Source of the DNA: Heterobilharzia americana
Taxonomy: Eukaryota > Platyhelminthes > Trematoda > Strigeidida > Schistosomatidae
Direction: 5' to 3'
Length of the DNA: 64,000 nt
NCBI GenBank assembly: GCA_944470555.2
Contig: OX104127.1
Location: forward strand, 157,765,276-157,829,275
Shown here: piece by piece, positions 22,512 to 34,559 of the stretch
Layout of the letters: each line of letters opens with the position of its first letter
How positions within the stretch are numbered: the first letter of the stretch is position 1
Made by a program: the position numbers and the translations under genes
The notes under the pieces: model-generated
The model's database searches: none
What the model was told of the DNA's origin: nothing
Seen by the model: only the letters and a program-made list of their open reading frames with translations

Positions 22512-22760
22512 CATTTTTATGAGAGTAAAGCCTGAAGAGGATCTAATTGGAAACAATATTATTTGCTTATGTGTGTCTTGTTCTAATTGACAATCGTATT
22601 TTTAATCGGTGTTGGTGATGGAATTTGTTGAAGTAGAAGAAATAGAGAATGAGACACTGAATAAGGAACGAATTAATAACAAGTGGTGAGATAACAGACA
22701 GATACTGTTAAACAACTGAAAATTGGTGATACTGATGATGATGGTGATGATAATAAAAGT
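22320..22760. repeat. Imperfect inverted repeat centred on a long (AT)n tract
   Basis: Sequence at 22320-22430 is similar to the reverse complement of 22660-22760, including a (GAT)n-like patch and an 'aattcgttcctta' block. The (AT)n tract lies between them, so the locus could extrude a large cruciform. A third, related arm (about 23200-23310) is the reverse complement of 22600-22700. Confidence 0.65.
22431..22507. repeat. (AT)n microsatellite, about 77 bases
   Basis: An uninterrupted AT dinucleotide run, self-complementary and probably variable in length. Confidence 0.97.
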
Positions 22761-23364
22761 GAAGTATACCAAAGTGAAACGAAACTAACAAAATAACCAA
22801 AATGGGAATTATTAAGGCTAAAGTAAAAAAATTGGTTTCACAAAGCGTTTTTCTATGCAAAATTTCGGTTTTTGTTCATGTATAGCTGCTAATACTTCAG
22901 CTATACATGATTGATGCAAATGTCCACCTTTGGAGTAACTTTGTAAATTACCTTATAGGATGAAAATCTCAAGATGCTGAATGACCTAGATGTGGATGAA
23001 ATTTTTTTCCTCCGTTCAGCTAAGCTAGGTAATTTTCAACAACATGTTTTTTCGAAGGGTTCGCTTATACCATCTAATATAGTCAGCTTCACAGAAGCAT
23101 ATGAATTTGTAGATACACACTAATGTGGACATAAGTAATAGCCTGTTCTTCTCCATTTTTTTATATCAATCTTCTACAATTCTTTGACAATATGTGTCTC
23201 TTATCTCACTACTTGTTATTAATTCGTTCATTATTCAATGTCTCATTTTCTATTTCTTCCACTTGAACAAATTCCATCATCAATACCAATTGTATATTTC
23301 GTTTATTGATTGAGCAAGTCTCATTTTAGTGCAATTATCTATCATTTTATCTATTATAAAAAAG
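22761..23364. other. AT-rich DNA with one repeat arm, otherwise unassigned
   Basis: Apart from the arm at about 23200-23310 that mirrors 22600-22700, I see nothing recognisable. Confidence 0.35.
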
Positions 23365-24615
23365 ACTGTGTATTATTATTCTTTTTCCCTTGGGTTCCTA
23401 GTGGAATATAGGGCTTCAGTAACACGTCACCATTCCACTCTATTCTCTCCAGTCTTTTAACCTAGATAAAAGTCTAACCAAAAGCTTTCATTTCTTCCCG
23501 ACACCAACTCATTCATGTCACCCTGAGACGCCAAACTTGTAGACTCCCATCTGGGTTCACTCGACGGCATGGCCTGGTGCATGATCTCCCTGAATGGTCT
23601 TCTCAGTACATGTCCAATCCAATCCAATCCATCTCCACTTTCCTCTGCATATTTGTTGGGCTATGGGTCTTTGGTGGGTTCCTTGACAAAGTTCTTTGTA
23701 GCCTATTATTTCTGACCTTCTGATCTGATCTTCAGTATCCAGCGTAGGCAGCTGTTGATGAATGTCTGTAGTTTGTTGGAAATGCTTTTCGTGACATGCC
23801 AATTTTCTGAACCGACACATAGAAGCACTGACTTGACTGACGCTGGTTTTGAAAATCCGTATGTTGTACACGCTTTTTGCTGAGTGCAGTAGATCTTCAC
23901 ACTGGTTTCAGATTAATGAAAACCTATCTCGCTTCTCCTATCCTGGCTACTTTGACATCCTCGTCTGTGCCTGTGCCACCACAAACGCTTGTAGTTGAAA
24001 CGATGCTGCCTGCCTAGATAGGTAGGTGAGTGAATGAGACAACATCCCTTACATTTCTCTCCTTCATGGTGATTGGTTTTGGCTATCGTCATTGTTGGTT
24101 AAGTATCTTCATCACCTCTGTCTTCTTTACATTCACTTGAAGTCCCTTTTTCTCTGCCCTGCCTTTACGGTAGACTTGTTAGTTTTCGTCTGTATATCTT
24201 CGAGTCTGTGCACGTTATTAAACATTAGACATAAATCATCATCGTTGGTGAAATTCAAATCTTCTGGGTTCTTTTCATCGGTCAAACTGTGTATTTCCAT
24301 CTTCTCATAGCTCCTCGCAGTTGTCTCCTGGTTGATCTAGTCCACCACAGTCAAGAAGATGATCAGTGATAGTAGGCTTCAGCCTTGTCTTACTCCTGTC
24401 TTCACTTCACTTCAAAGGCATCACTGAGTATTGAATTGTGGATCGCTTGGCATGTGGCGTCTTCATATAGCTGTTGAAGGAGGTTGATAAAGATTTGTGG
24501 TATTCAGTAGTGTTGAAGCAGCTGCCTGCCAAATACTTGTCAGTCGACGCTGTCGAAGGCGTTTTCAAAGTCGATGAAGTTGAGGTAGAGGGTTGACGTA
24601 ATAACAACTGGTTAT
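23365..24615 (-). mobile_element. RTE/SR2-type retrotransposon, 5'-truncated
   Basis: The minus strand gives, in broken frames, a NFIDFENAFDSVD block near 24570, then 'DAFEVK', a lost catalytic box near 24240, a long C-terminal region (KSVLLCVGSENWHVTKSISN, LQTFINSCLRWILKIRS) and the 3' end at 23365 with an AT-rich tail. A separate decayed copy, it lies close to arm A2's own RTE piece, with about 150 unrelated bases between them. Confidence 0.75.
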
Positions 24616-24766
24616 TCGTCAGTCAGAATATTTGTTTTAAGATAATATTCATCATACCGTGATGTCAGTTGGAAAATCGTTGAAATCTGAAACTTCTTTC
24701 CAGTACTTATCAAAAAGGCTCCTAAGGATCGATTTCAGAACGTTCAGCTCTCATCCAATCCAATCG

Positions 24767-26990
24767 ATCTCCACTCGCTTCTTCTGCATATTTGTTGGAA
24801 AATAGGTTGTTGCTTCGTTGGTTCGTTGCGATGACAGAGTTCCTTGTTACCTATTCTTCCTGGCATTCTCACCTCTTCTTCAGTATGGAGTGAGAGAATG
24901 CGGAAGCTGTTGATGAATGTCTGTAGGTTGTTGGAAATGCTTTTCGTAATGCGTCAAGTCTCTCAACCATCACATAGATGCACTGAGTGACTTGACTGAA
25001 TTAGTGTTGAAAATTCGGATGTTGTTCACGCTTTATGCTGAGTGAAGTGAAGTGCACTGCAGTGCAGTAGATCTCCACACTGATTATTCCAGATTAATGA
25101 AGGAAGGCCTGTCTTGCTGTATTTCCCACAATGATTTCGACATCCTCATCTATGTCACTTGTAGTTGAAACGATGCAGCCTGTCTGTCTGCCTAGGTAGG
25201 AAGGTGGGTGGAAGAGACAACTTCTTCTACATTTTCCCCCTTCATGGTGATTGATGCTTGTTGTTGTTTGTTGGGTATCTTCATCACCTCTGTCTTCTCT
25301 ACGTTCACTTGAAGGAAGTCCTATCTTCACTGCTCTGTCTCTTCTGTCAAATTGTTGGATTTTGCCTGTAAATCTTCGAGTTTGTGCGACATGAGATATT
25401 AGACATAAATCATCATCGTTGGCGAAATCCAAATCGTGTGGTTTCTTTTCACTGGTGAAACAGCATATGTCCATCTTCTTACTCCTCATAATTTCTTACA
25501 TGATCCAGTTCTGTCCAATAAACCACAATCAGGAAGGAAGATGATCGGTGATAGTAGGCGGCAACCTTGCCTCATTCCTGTCTTCACTTCAAAAGTGTCA
25601 CTGAATTTTCCATTTTGAATCACTTGGCATGTAACGTCTCCATATAACTGTTGAGTGAGGCTGATAAATGTTTGTGGTACTCCGTAATGTTGAAGTAGTT
25701 TCCGAATTGCTTCTCGGTCGGCGCCTCGATCGAATGCCTTTTCATAGTTGATGAAGTTGAGGTACAGGTGGAGTGGATTGCCATTCTATACTCTGCTCTA
25801 TTATGATGAGGAGCGTTGCAATTCGATCCGTACATGATTTGTTCTTCCTGAATACAGCCAGCCTGTTCCGGTCGTAGTTTTGAATCCAGAGTATCTTTTA
25901 GTCTCTCCAGGATGATGCGGGAGAAAACTTTTGCTTGGGGTGGACAGGAGGGTGGTACCATATCAGTTCTTGCAAAGACTTCTGTCGCCCTTCTTTGGGA
26001 GTATGTCAAGGTAGCCCTTCTTACAGTCGTCCTTCCTTCCACACCTTCTGTAATAATGGTGTGAGTTTGTCTGCTGTTATTCCTTCGTCTGTTCTCAGTG
26101 CTTCTGGCGTGATTCCATCTGGTCTTGCTGCTTTCCGGCATTTCATTAACTTTATGGTGTTCAGGACTTCGATCTTCGTCGGAGGGCTTGGGTTCGCTGG
26201 TAGTTCTGCAGTTATAGGTGGTATTTTTGGCGAAGTTCAGATGGTGGTCAATTCAAGAGCTCTTTGAAGAGGTCAGTCCATCGTTTCCTTTCTTTCACCT
26301 CTTTGGTAACTAGCTTCCCTTCATATTTTATTGGTTCTATCTGTGTTTATCTATTCCCTCCCAGAAAGCAGTAACCCAGTTATTTGATACAATGTTGTCA
26401 GGTCTCTATCTCTACTACCTGCAGCCTGTTCTGCTTCACTTGTAAGTGTGTCGTAGAAGTATCTTTTGTCTTTGCGTGCACTTTCCTTCACTTCTTTGTC
26501 CCGTGAAGAGTTTTATACATTGTACTCAATTCCTTTTGTCGTTGTGCATCCTTGCACTGGTTTATCTTCTGCTTCACCATCCTCCTCTCCTCTATCAGCT
26601 TCCAGGTGTCCGTCGAGATCCGTTCCTTATCTTCTTTCTTCTTCCTTCCATATACGGTAATGCAGATTTCCTTCTACATCTTTGTCAAAGACTTCCACTG
26701 TTCATCCACACAGGTTTCTTCAGGGATGCTCCTCGATATCTCCCATTTTGTCTTGATGGCTGACGTGAAGATTTTCTTTGTAGTTTCTTCCTTCAGTTTC
26801 TGAGTGTTCAACTTGAACTGTGGTCTATCACCAACCTCCCCGAAGGTTTTCAACTTGATTTGGAAGGTTCCTTGCACTAGATAATGGTCTGAGCCTACAT
26901 CTGCTCTCCTTCTTGATCTTGTGTCAAGTAGGCAGCGTCTCCACTTTCTTGAGATTGAGATGAAGTCAATCTGATTTTAGTGTGTCAGCT
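24767..26990 (-). mobile_element. RTE/SR2-type retrotransposon (A2 copy)
   Basis: The mirror image of 7750-9941. Open stretches cover the linker after the endonuclease (26674-26877), RT sequence in a shifted frame (25620-26141) and the catalytic-box region 'DLDFANDDDLC' (about 25400-25450). It shares the A1 frameshifts, so the element was dead before the duplication. Confidence 0.8.
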
Positions 26991-27594
26991 ATTATATACG
27001 ATAACTGATAACTATTTTGAAGCTTTTCACTCGTAACATACCATTCAGATTATCTTCTCTATTAATGTCAGTCACAGTCAGTTGTGTACTGTCAGCTTGT
27101 AATGTTAATCATCTGTTGAGAAGTATGCGATAATTTCGCTTATTTAATGAAACAGATTTCAGGTCTTTCAATACAACAGAATTAATCCAACAGAGATCAA
27201 GCAATTTTATCCAGTTCTGAACCTACAAGTATCGTTAAACAACAGATGATATCCAATCCACAATAGTTGGTTCTCGAGCCTTAGTGGACTCCCGGGGGGT
27301 AACTCTTTGATGTTTGAAGTGTTGAGTACTGAGTTTGAGATGCAGTGGGATAGGAGTTAATCCAACTGATGACGAAATGCGTTTCCTGGATTTCAATACT
27401 AGTCACCAAGATGAATATCATGTGATGTCAGTACATTCTGTTCACTTCTTTACTTGAGAAATAATGCTGTTATTTCAGTTATCTGGAAGGTGGTTGGTTT
27501 AACTTACTGATAATCACTTGATTAAGGTTTACTTACTAATTCCATAAACGCTAACTATCAACTGAAAGTCAACAATGATATTACTGATGGTTAC

Positions 27595-27665
27595 TATCTA
27601 GCAGTGGAATCAAGGAGGCTCTTTTCACCCTACTTGGAACTCGTCAGCCGGAAGTATCTGTCTCT
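27595..27665 (-). ncRNA. Decayed Sm-alpha-like hammerhead motif (A2)
   Basis: The mirror copy of 7080-7150. It has the same CTGACGA core and GAAA with poor stem II pairing. Confidence 0.45.
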
Positions 27666-28430
27666 TCACAAACTATAACATTGAAACTAAAGTATACCAA
27701 CCATGTTTTTTTGTTTAAGCATGACTACTCAACTGAATGAGGACAAAGTGTACCTTTTTAATTTATAGGATATCTTGCATCAAATACGTCTGGTGTATGT
27801 GTATGTGTGTCTTCGTGTGTGAAGTAATCAAGTTTACTATGACAAAAATAATGGGATAAGCCTATTTCAAAATTATACTTGTTCTCCCCAGTACCCTATG
27901 CTTTTGTTGATTCATAGATAGATCTCAGAATGATATATGATCTGTGAAACTGGAAAACCGTCTTCATTTGATATCCAGGACTATATATAATATGATAATT
28001 TAGTAGAAAGAAAGGGATTAATTTCTGATGAGTAGTATAACAAAACCCATTGATCTCTTGTTCAAATTCTGTTGTTACGTATATTTTCATTTCAACATTA
28101 ATCTCCACCAAAACAAAATGATCAATTTACAAATGACTTGCAAATTACACGATTCATGTTGGCATTTATCACAGATGAGTAATTTTTCAACGAGCTAAAT
28201 ATGGTATCAACAAGGCTTTCGGGTGCAAAACACTCAACTGTAATAGTGGTAGTATCTCCCACTATTTAATGATAGTTTTATGTTAGAGGTCACACCTTGC
28301 GATCTCGGCTAAGTAGTGAACACCAGAAACCCTGTTGACATCACAGTTGGGTAGTTGACTGTCTACTCAGTTTTGAGAAACGTCAACGTGGACCATTCAA
28401 TTTGTAACTTATTTGCGAATCGATAATTGG
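27666..28430. other. Arm A2 DNA, partly missing from A1
   Basis: About 405 bases in the range 28080-28480 have no counterpart in A1. They include a weak open stretch and unassigned sequence. The retained part mirrors 6690-7080. Confidence 0.5.
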
Positions 28431-28690
28431 AACTTCGTGAATCACCTCTCGAAGCTAGTCACTAATAAGCAACAGTTCGACTGAATTTCTAGGAGGTTGT
28501 GGCTCGATGGTAACGTGCTGGCCACGGAACCCGAAGGTCGCTGGTTCAATCCCTGGTGTGGTCGTGGATGCACACTGCTGAAGAGTCACATACTAGAACG
28601 AAACAGCTGTCCAGTGCTCCCAGGTTTCGATTGTTCCTCCAACTGATGTCAATTTAGGATAAATACCAGCTTTAAATGTTTCTCAATCCC
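28431..28690 (+). mobile_element. tRNA-derived hammerhead SINE (A2 copy)
   Basis: Plus strand: an A-box (GTGGCTCGATGGTAACGTG, about 28499), a B-box (GCTGGTTCAATCCCTGG, about 28541) and a hammerhead block with CTGAAGA and GAAAC. Stem II differs from the A1 copy (only two outer pairs remain), so the two copies decayed separately. The 3' end runs to about 28690. Confidence 0.65.
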
Positions 28691-28909
28691 CACAACCTCC
28701 TCGAATACGACTATCCGGTGGTTAGACCACTCAGTTATGGCTGGTGAAATACTACAGATCAGTCTGAGTGGTATCTAACTACTCAAATGGTTCAGTTGTG
28801 CTTCGTAGTTACCACCGCATTACATTGAATTCAATCTATCGAACTAAGACTGTCCTAAGTAATCAAACTGATCAACAAATCATCAGTCTATTTCAATCCT
28901 TGTAAAGAC

Positions 28910-29155
28910 TTAAACGTATAGTTTCAAAAATATTGGGCGTCTACTGAAAGTTGACATCATACATAAGTTATATACTTGGATAAATCTTTGCGTCTTTAGA
29001 ATAAGAAATTTTAGGGTTTTGAATGGAAGTCTGGTCCAAGCTTTATAAGGAAGATTATTAAAATCTACATTATCATAGATAAAATATATAACAGGTCGAA
29101 AATCGTAAAGCTCATCTCGTTGTCCAATGGTGTCTGGATTATGATTGTTTTTCAA
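28910..29155 (-). CDS. Short open frame of unknown nature (A2 copy)
   Basis: The mirror of 5996-6241 with a few residue changes (for example Leu-Arg-Cys to Gln-Arg-Phe in the middle). No recognised domain and a non-ATG beginning; probably not a gene. Confidence 0.15.
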   Translation of the reverse strand: MKNNHNPDTIGQRDELYDFRPVIYFIYDNVDFNNLPYKAWTRLPFKTLKFLILKTQRFIQVYNLCMMSTFSRRPIFLKLYV

Positions 29156-29227
29156 TAGGGTTATTAATCCTTCACACCATCGTGCAGTGATACGTACGAT
29201 TCATGAATGTAAGCCTGTATGAGAGTA

Positions 29228-29262
29228 CGTGTGTGTGTGTGTGTGTGTGTGTGCGTGTGTGT
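29228..29262. repeat. (GT)n microsatellite
   Basis: The counterpart of the CA tract at 5905-5925, longer and with an interruption. Confidence 0.85.
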
Positions 29263-29399
29263 TACATTTTAGACAGATGTAAATAGAGGTCGCATTTGTC
29301 ACAAATGCCAATACATGAAGAATATGCACTTATTGTAAGTATGTGGTAAAAAATAACAAATGCCAAAGTGTTTTAGAGATTAATGGAGATTTTTAACTT

Positions 29400-29650
29400 G
29401 GGAGTAGTATTCATCATGGACTGACATCAGTTTGGGAACCACTGAAAACCTAGAAGCACTGGACAGCCAGCTGTTCCATCTTAGTATGCGACTCCCCAGC
29501 AGTAAGCACTCACTACCTGGTTACGGACTGAACTCAGGACCCTCACGTTTCATTAGTTCACAGTTGCCAACTTCTATCAATTCATGATATAGCGTGACTA
29601 TCATTCAAGGTCTTCAGATGGCATCCACTTCCTTTCCAAATAGTTGATCC
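29400..29650 (-). mobile_element. tRNA-derived SINE copy (A2)
   Basis: The mirror of the A1 SINE at 5521-5790, with the same decayed ribozyme core. Confidence 0.55.
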
Positions 29651-29944
29651 CACAGGTCACACCTTCTCATTAGAACTTCGTGATATCCATCAAGAAGCAA
29701 GCCAGTAATGAGCACTACACAGTAATATATTTTTGAGATGAGGAGTCCCATACTAGGATGGAACAGCTGGTTGTCCAGTGCCCCAGGTTTTCAGTGGTCC
29801 TCTAACTGATGTAAGTTATTACCACTTCTTGATATACTTGTAATTATTCTTTGATGTACCAGATCGACCTCTGTTGGTAGACAACTTACTGTACAGATGC
29901 TTCACAACTGTCTGAATATTTATAAGGCTGATCTACTTGGTTGT

Positions 29945-30215
29945 GACCAGCAGGGGAATCCAAGGCACACGTTTCGTGCTACTTGTAACTCACCAGCCGG
30001 TACAAAATCACTTGCTGTGGTGCAAGTTTACCCAGTGGACAAGTCCTGCATACGATAAAATGCACTTTCCAGATTCCATCACTAAGTAAATTATCTTATT
30101 ATTAAGACTATTTGAAATAGATATGGCTTGTAGTTCAGTTGGTGAATCAGTGACCCGCTAACCCAGAGGCTGACTTTCATTTCATCTTCAATTATCAACC
30201 ATTATCAAAATATCA
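29945..30215 (-). mobile_element. Decayed Sm-alpha-like SINE (A2)
   Basis: The mirror of 4985-5240: a CTGGTGA core, GAAAC, and a tRNA-like A-box (TAGTTCAGTTGGTGAATC) near 30130 on the plus strand. Confidence 0.5.
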
Positions 30216-31179
30216 ATGCTGGTGAAATGAGTTCTCGGCGAATTTCCTTGATAATTTTGTTCTGACTAAAACTTACTGTAGTGAAGTCTTAAAGGACTGA
30301 GTAAGGTATAATTCTTAGAATTTCAGTGCTTTCAAACGAATAATTGAAGCATCATTCCTAAAGGTTGAGTATTTTATCTAATTAATTACTGTAAATCGCT
30401 TAAATACTTAGTAAATTAGGTTCCATACAAATTATATCATTAAATTAAACTGACGATTTTCAACTGTTGCCTTGAGTATATAAGTGAAAAAACCAAATAC
30501 TAGGAGGGTATTGTCCAAAGAAGAATAATTTCATCTAAATGAACCTTTAAATAACAATGAAGTATTGTTGATTTCTCCTGACAACGACTCTGACATAGTT
30601 CTCGTGAATCCCAGTGATTATTCTGATTAACTGCCATCTGTGCTAGTAGATGAATTGAACTGAACTGAACAAACGAACAGGATGAAAGTTGACAAAAAGT
30701 CTTGAAGAAGATGAAAGAGATGAATTAATCAATCATCAGTGTAGAGCTGTTTGAATAATTAAAACCATCGGTTGAATAATTCCTCAATTTGATGTTCCCA
30801 AAGCTCATTAGAAATATTTTACTCTGAGAGTACAATACTTAACATGAACATTTTACCGTATCACTGGTTAAACGAAATCTTTTTTAAGGTGGTAAAGCGT
30901 TAGATCAATAATTACAGTAAAGCTGACTGCTATGACCTCGTTTACTGTATAACAGATAGATTTCAATGAGTGTGGTTTAATTTAATACCGATAACTAATA
31001 ATCCCAGTAGAATGTGTGGTATTACTAAGGTTATCCCATCAGGCCTATAGTAGATTTGAGAAACACTCCAACTTACAAGTTGTCTAAATACTTAGCAATG
31101 GTGTTATGTCCAATAAGTAATCAGACGAAATATTGACTTACCATCTCTTATGACTTAAAGCACAGATTAGACGACAATG
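30216..31179. other. Arm A2 DNA without recognised feature
   Basis: The mirror of 4061-4960; AT-rich and without genes. Confidence 0.4.
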
Positions 31180-32650
31180 AAAAATATGCTTAGTTTTGAC
31201 ATAACTAGCCTTACACAAATATACCACCCATCGACGGGCTCTAGAGGCAGTTGGAAATTGGTTTAAGGATGACAATGAGTTTACGCATCAAACGGAACTA
31301 TGGTGCTAATCGAGGAGTACGATTGTGCCTAATATCTGCAGTTTCTAAGTTTTAAAATAAAATATATAAACAAATTGAAGGTGTTGTCATGGGATCACTA
31401 ACATCCCCTATCGTCACAGACATATTTATGGATAGTTGGGAAGAGATTCTCGTTAAAACATTTAGTCCTACTCCAATGATATGGTTCTAATACGTAGATG
31501 ATACGTTTCCAGTATTGAAATCGGAACACATCAATAGGTTGTTGGCACATATATGTCCAGTATTGAATACAATCGAATTCACCTGTGACTTATAAGTGAT
31601 GAAGGTGAGCTTGCAATCTTGGATTGTAAGATTAAACAAACAGAAGACTGAAGTTTAGAGATGAGTGTCGTCTATAGGAAACCTTCCCATTCGAATCCCT
31701 ACTTACACTTCAAATCCTACCACCCCATCTCAGTTAAAGTAGGCTTAGTTAATGCGAAAAAGCTTATGAGTAGACCAGTAAAATCCACAACAGGAAATTA
31801 GACACATCAAGAATACCTGCATCTCAATAACCACCCATCTAGAATTCTAAATAAATTCATAAGAAATCGAAAGAGAAATATTAGCAGTAGTAGTAATGGA
31901 AGTAATACAGGTGTTAATAATGACAACTCCACTTTTAACGGTGGTGGTAATGGCGACAGGGTTAAGAGAGAATTCAAAGCCTCTACTGTGTTACCACACA
32001 AGGAATGCACCTCAGAAGGATTACGAGAATTCTCAGCTGAGCTGGTTGGGATTAAAGTGGCATTTAAACCAACCAACTCGCTCAGAAACAAGGTTTGCAG
32101 GTGAACAGATCCTACTGATGCAATTAAGCAAAACAATGTGGTTTACAAAATCCTTTGCAATGATTGCCAGGTCAAATGCATAGGTTAGTCAAAGTAGTCG
32201 ACTAGAGTTGATTAGAATAACAGCACAAAATCTTATCCAAATCAAGACTAGCAGATCCTAATAAGATAAAAAATTTAGAGAAGAGCTCGACTATAGCTGT
32301 GCATGCCATGACACACAATCACACAGTAGGATGGGATAGAGCGACAGAGTTAAAAACTAACATATTTGGGTGCGGGTTTGGGGATTGATAACTGACTGAA
32401 TATTTGTTTATCGAATCAACACCAAATACCTGGAGTAATAGCAATGATTGTTCACCTGTCCCAGATATGTGGAAAATTCTACTACCGTTGTCTCGAAGTT
32501 GTGGAGTTAGTTACCTCATATGAATATGGATAATAGATTGTGTCCAAAACGTAATCCAGTAAATGATAATGTTCCTTCACAGTATGTGACATTACTAATA
32601 AATAGACTAAAATGGAATTACAATCGATCACAGTGTCCAGCTTTTACTCC
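31180..32650 (+). mobile_element. Penelope-like element (A2 copy, RT catalytic box kept)
   Basis: Plus-strand translation with breaks gives an upstream RT region, VVMGSLTSPIVTDIFMDSW (from about 31388), the catalytic YVDDTF at 31492-31509 (after an in-frame stop), the C-terminal RT, an Asn/Gly-rich linker (31880-31960), the endonuclease start (NNVVYKILCNDCQVKCIG, about 32130) and the terminal repeat (about 32490-32620). It is degenerate but more complete than the A1 copy. Confidence 0.78.
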
Positions 32651-33169
32651 AAATTATATCAGTGGTCATCAGACATCATATAGCTCTTCATAAATGTCTC
32701 TTGACATCAATTATGCTTTCAGTGTGTTTAAGGTGAGGTCAGTCAGCATAATATTAAGACTGGTACACATTTTCTGAATGAATTCCTCTTACAATATACC
32801 TGACCTGACTAAATATGTATTGCTTATCACCTATTCTACTCATAGTTAGTTAAATAATTTCCAGAGAATTAACTGGTTTATGAATTTGAGTAGAAATAAA
32901 ACAACAAGTGAATAGACTTTTATAAGTACATTGAAGTAACCTTAGACCATATTAAAATAACAAAATCACTTTTCAATAACAAATTATATCCTTTGAAAAG
33001 TAGACAATATTTTATTTACAATAATAATAATAAATAGTTAAATTTCAAACGGAATACATTTAAACACAAGTATTTCGATGCATTGAACACTTGAACATCA
33101 TTTATTGGCGCGAAATACTCTTTTTGAAATTTGTCAATATGTAATATAAACTATATGATGAATTTTTTT

Positions 33170-33513
33170 CTAACATTTTCTTTTATTAATTTTAGACAAT
33201 ATTTTATGTAAATAACTTGAAAATTGTCTACGTAATGATACTGTAGTAGCAATTATTATACATGGATTAATACAACTACTTAATAAGATAAGAAATGGTC
33301 CCATTTGTTGTCCAACTGTACCATAACTAAAAATGACAATATTTAGCATTGTTAAAAAATAGCGTATAAATTCATAAGAATGAAGAATTGCCTGTTGACC
33401 AGACATTAATGCAGTTATAATAACTAATCCAACTAGTCTTTTATGATCATTTAATTCAGACTCTGAATATCGTTGTACACCATGATTAGTAGTGGCAGTA
33501 GTACTATTATTAT

Positions 33514-33544
<31 letters not shown>

Positions 33545-34207
33545 TGTAATAGTAACACTTGAAAAGACACTAACTGGTAAACAAGCTATAGAATGATGTT
33601 GTCGCCTACTCAATTTGATCACAATCAATATATGACATGTGATAATAATGATCAATGGAAGTATATACTGAAATATTAACCATGTATACCCTCTGAAAGC
33701 AATGTATACACGTGAATCAATCCCAGCTGGTCCAGTCACATAAGTACATATACCACTGATAAAATGTCGAAAAAAGATAATTGGTACAAATAATAATCCA
33801 ATCATACATAATTGATAAATTATAAATATTATTATAATTAATAATTGATGCCTTTTATAGATTATTGGAAAGAGAACAGCAATGAAACGATCAATTGAAA
33901 TACAGATAATATTATGTACACTCAGTACAACACCTAACCAATAAGCAATATTATTAGACCATAAATAACATAATAATTTATCTAAGAATAGAATTTGTGT
34001 AGGTTTACCATTCTCTGTTGCTGTATACATTGCATAAAGAAAACATGCAATCATATCATAGATTGGCTGTAATCTTAACAATACTGTAGTCGATTTTGAA
34101 CCGAATCGTGTATTAAATACAATAAATAATGATAAACAATTTAATATTGTTCCAATAAATCCTTCTACAGTTATTATAATACGAAGTGGTAGTTCCACAT
34201 ATAACAT
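33170..34207 (-). CDS. Rhodopsin-like orphan GPCR, intronless, copy 2 (PROF1-like)
   Basis: The near-identical twin of the receptor at 1315-2346, in inverse orientation. From the ATG at 34207 it encodes 345 residues. The differences I can see are His in place of Leu at residue 148, in the TM4-loop 2 region, and a slightly longer Thr/Asn run in the third cytoplasmic loop (one more Thr and one more Asn). All seven membrane segments and the non-standard DRF, SGQQ and NPC motifs are kept, and the frame has no break. Both copies may therefore be expressed. Gene conversion between the arms could explain the similarity. Confidence 0.85.
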
Positions 34208-34209
34208 TT

Positions 34210-34446
34210 TCAATACATCAATTTATGTCTGTGTATTAGCGTCAGTAAGTGTACTGATTTTATTCCACAGAGATTCATTGAATACTTTCTGTAGACATGA
34301 ATAAATAAATAGAATGAAGTAATTTTTTCTTTTACTTTTTTCAGCTTTGAAGGTAAATCATCTGTTGAATGATATAACTTTGTGTGGAAGTAGAAGAGAT
34401 TTAGTAGTATATCAATTATATGTTGACCAATCAAAATCCCCATCAT
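34210..34446 (-). CDS. Upstream ORF before receptor copy 2, possibly not translated
   Basis: The mirror of 1076-1312: 78 codons, ending just before the receptor ATG. A few residues differ (MMGIL in place of MTGIL, HTKLY in place of HIKLY, KKVKEK in place of KKEKEK). Confidence 0.25.
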   Translation of the reverse strand: MMGILIGQHIIDILLNLFYFHTKLYHSTDDLPSKLKKVKEKITSFYLFIHVYRKYSMNLCGIKSVHLLTLIHRHKLMY

Positions 34447-34559
34447 GTTCTAAATACCCGCCAAAAATTAATGAATTGACTAAAACAAAAGTATATGTTA
34501 GGGAGAGAGAGAGAGAGAGACAGATGGAGATAGAAAGGATGGATTACTATCTCATCTGA

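Larger units (their letters stand above)
24767..34552 (-). repeat. Large inverted repeat A, right arm (A2)
   Basis: The inverse copy of 979-9941. It is longer because it keeps about 365 bases of PLE reverse transcriptase (31143-31500) and about 405 bases near 28080-28480 that A1 lacks. The outer edge at about 34552 passes straight into RTE sequence (34560 on), whereas the A1 outer edge passes into unrelated DNA. The inner edge at 24767 also interrupts an RTE element. Confidence 0.92.
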
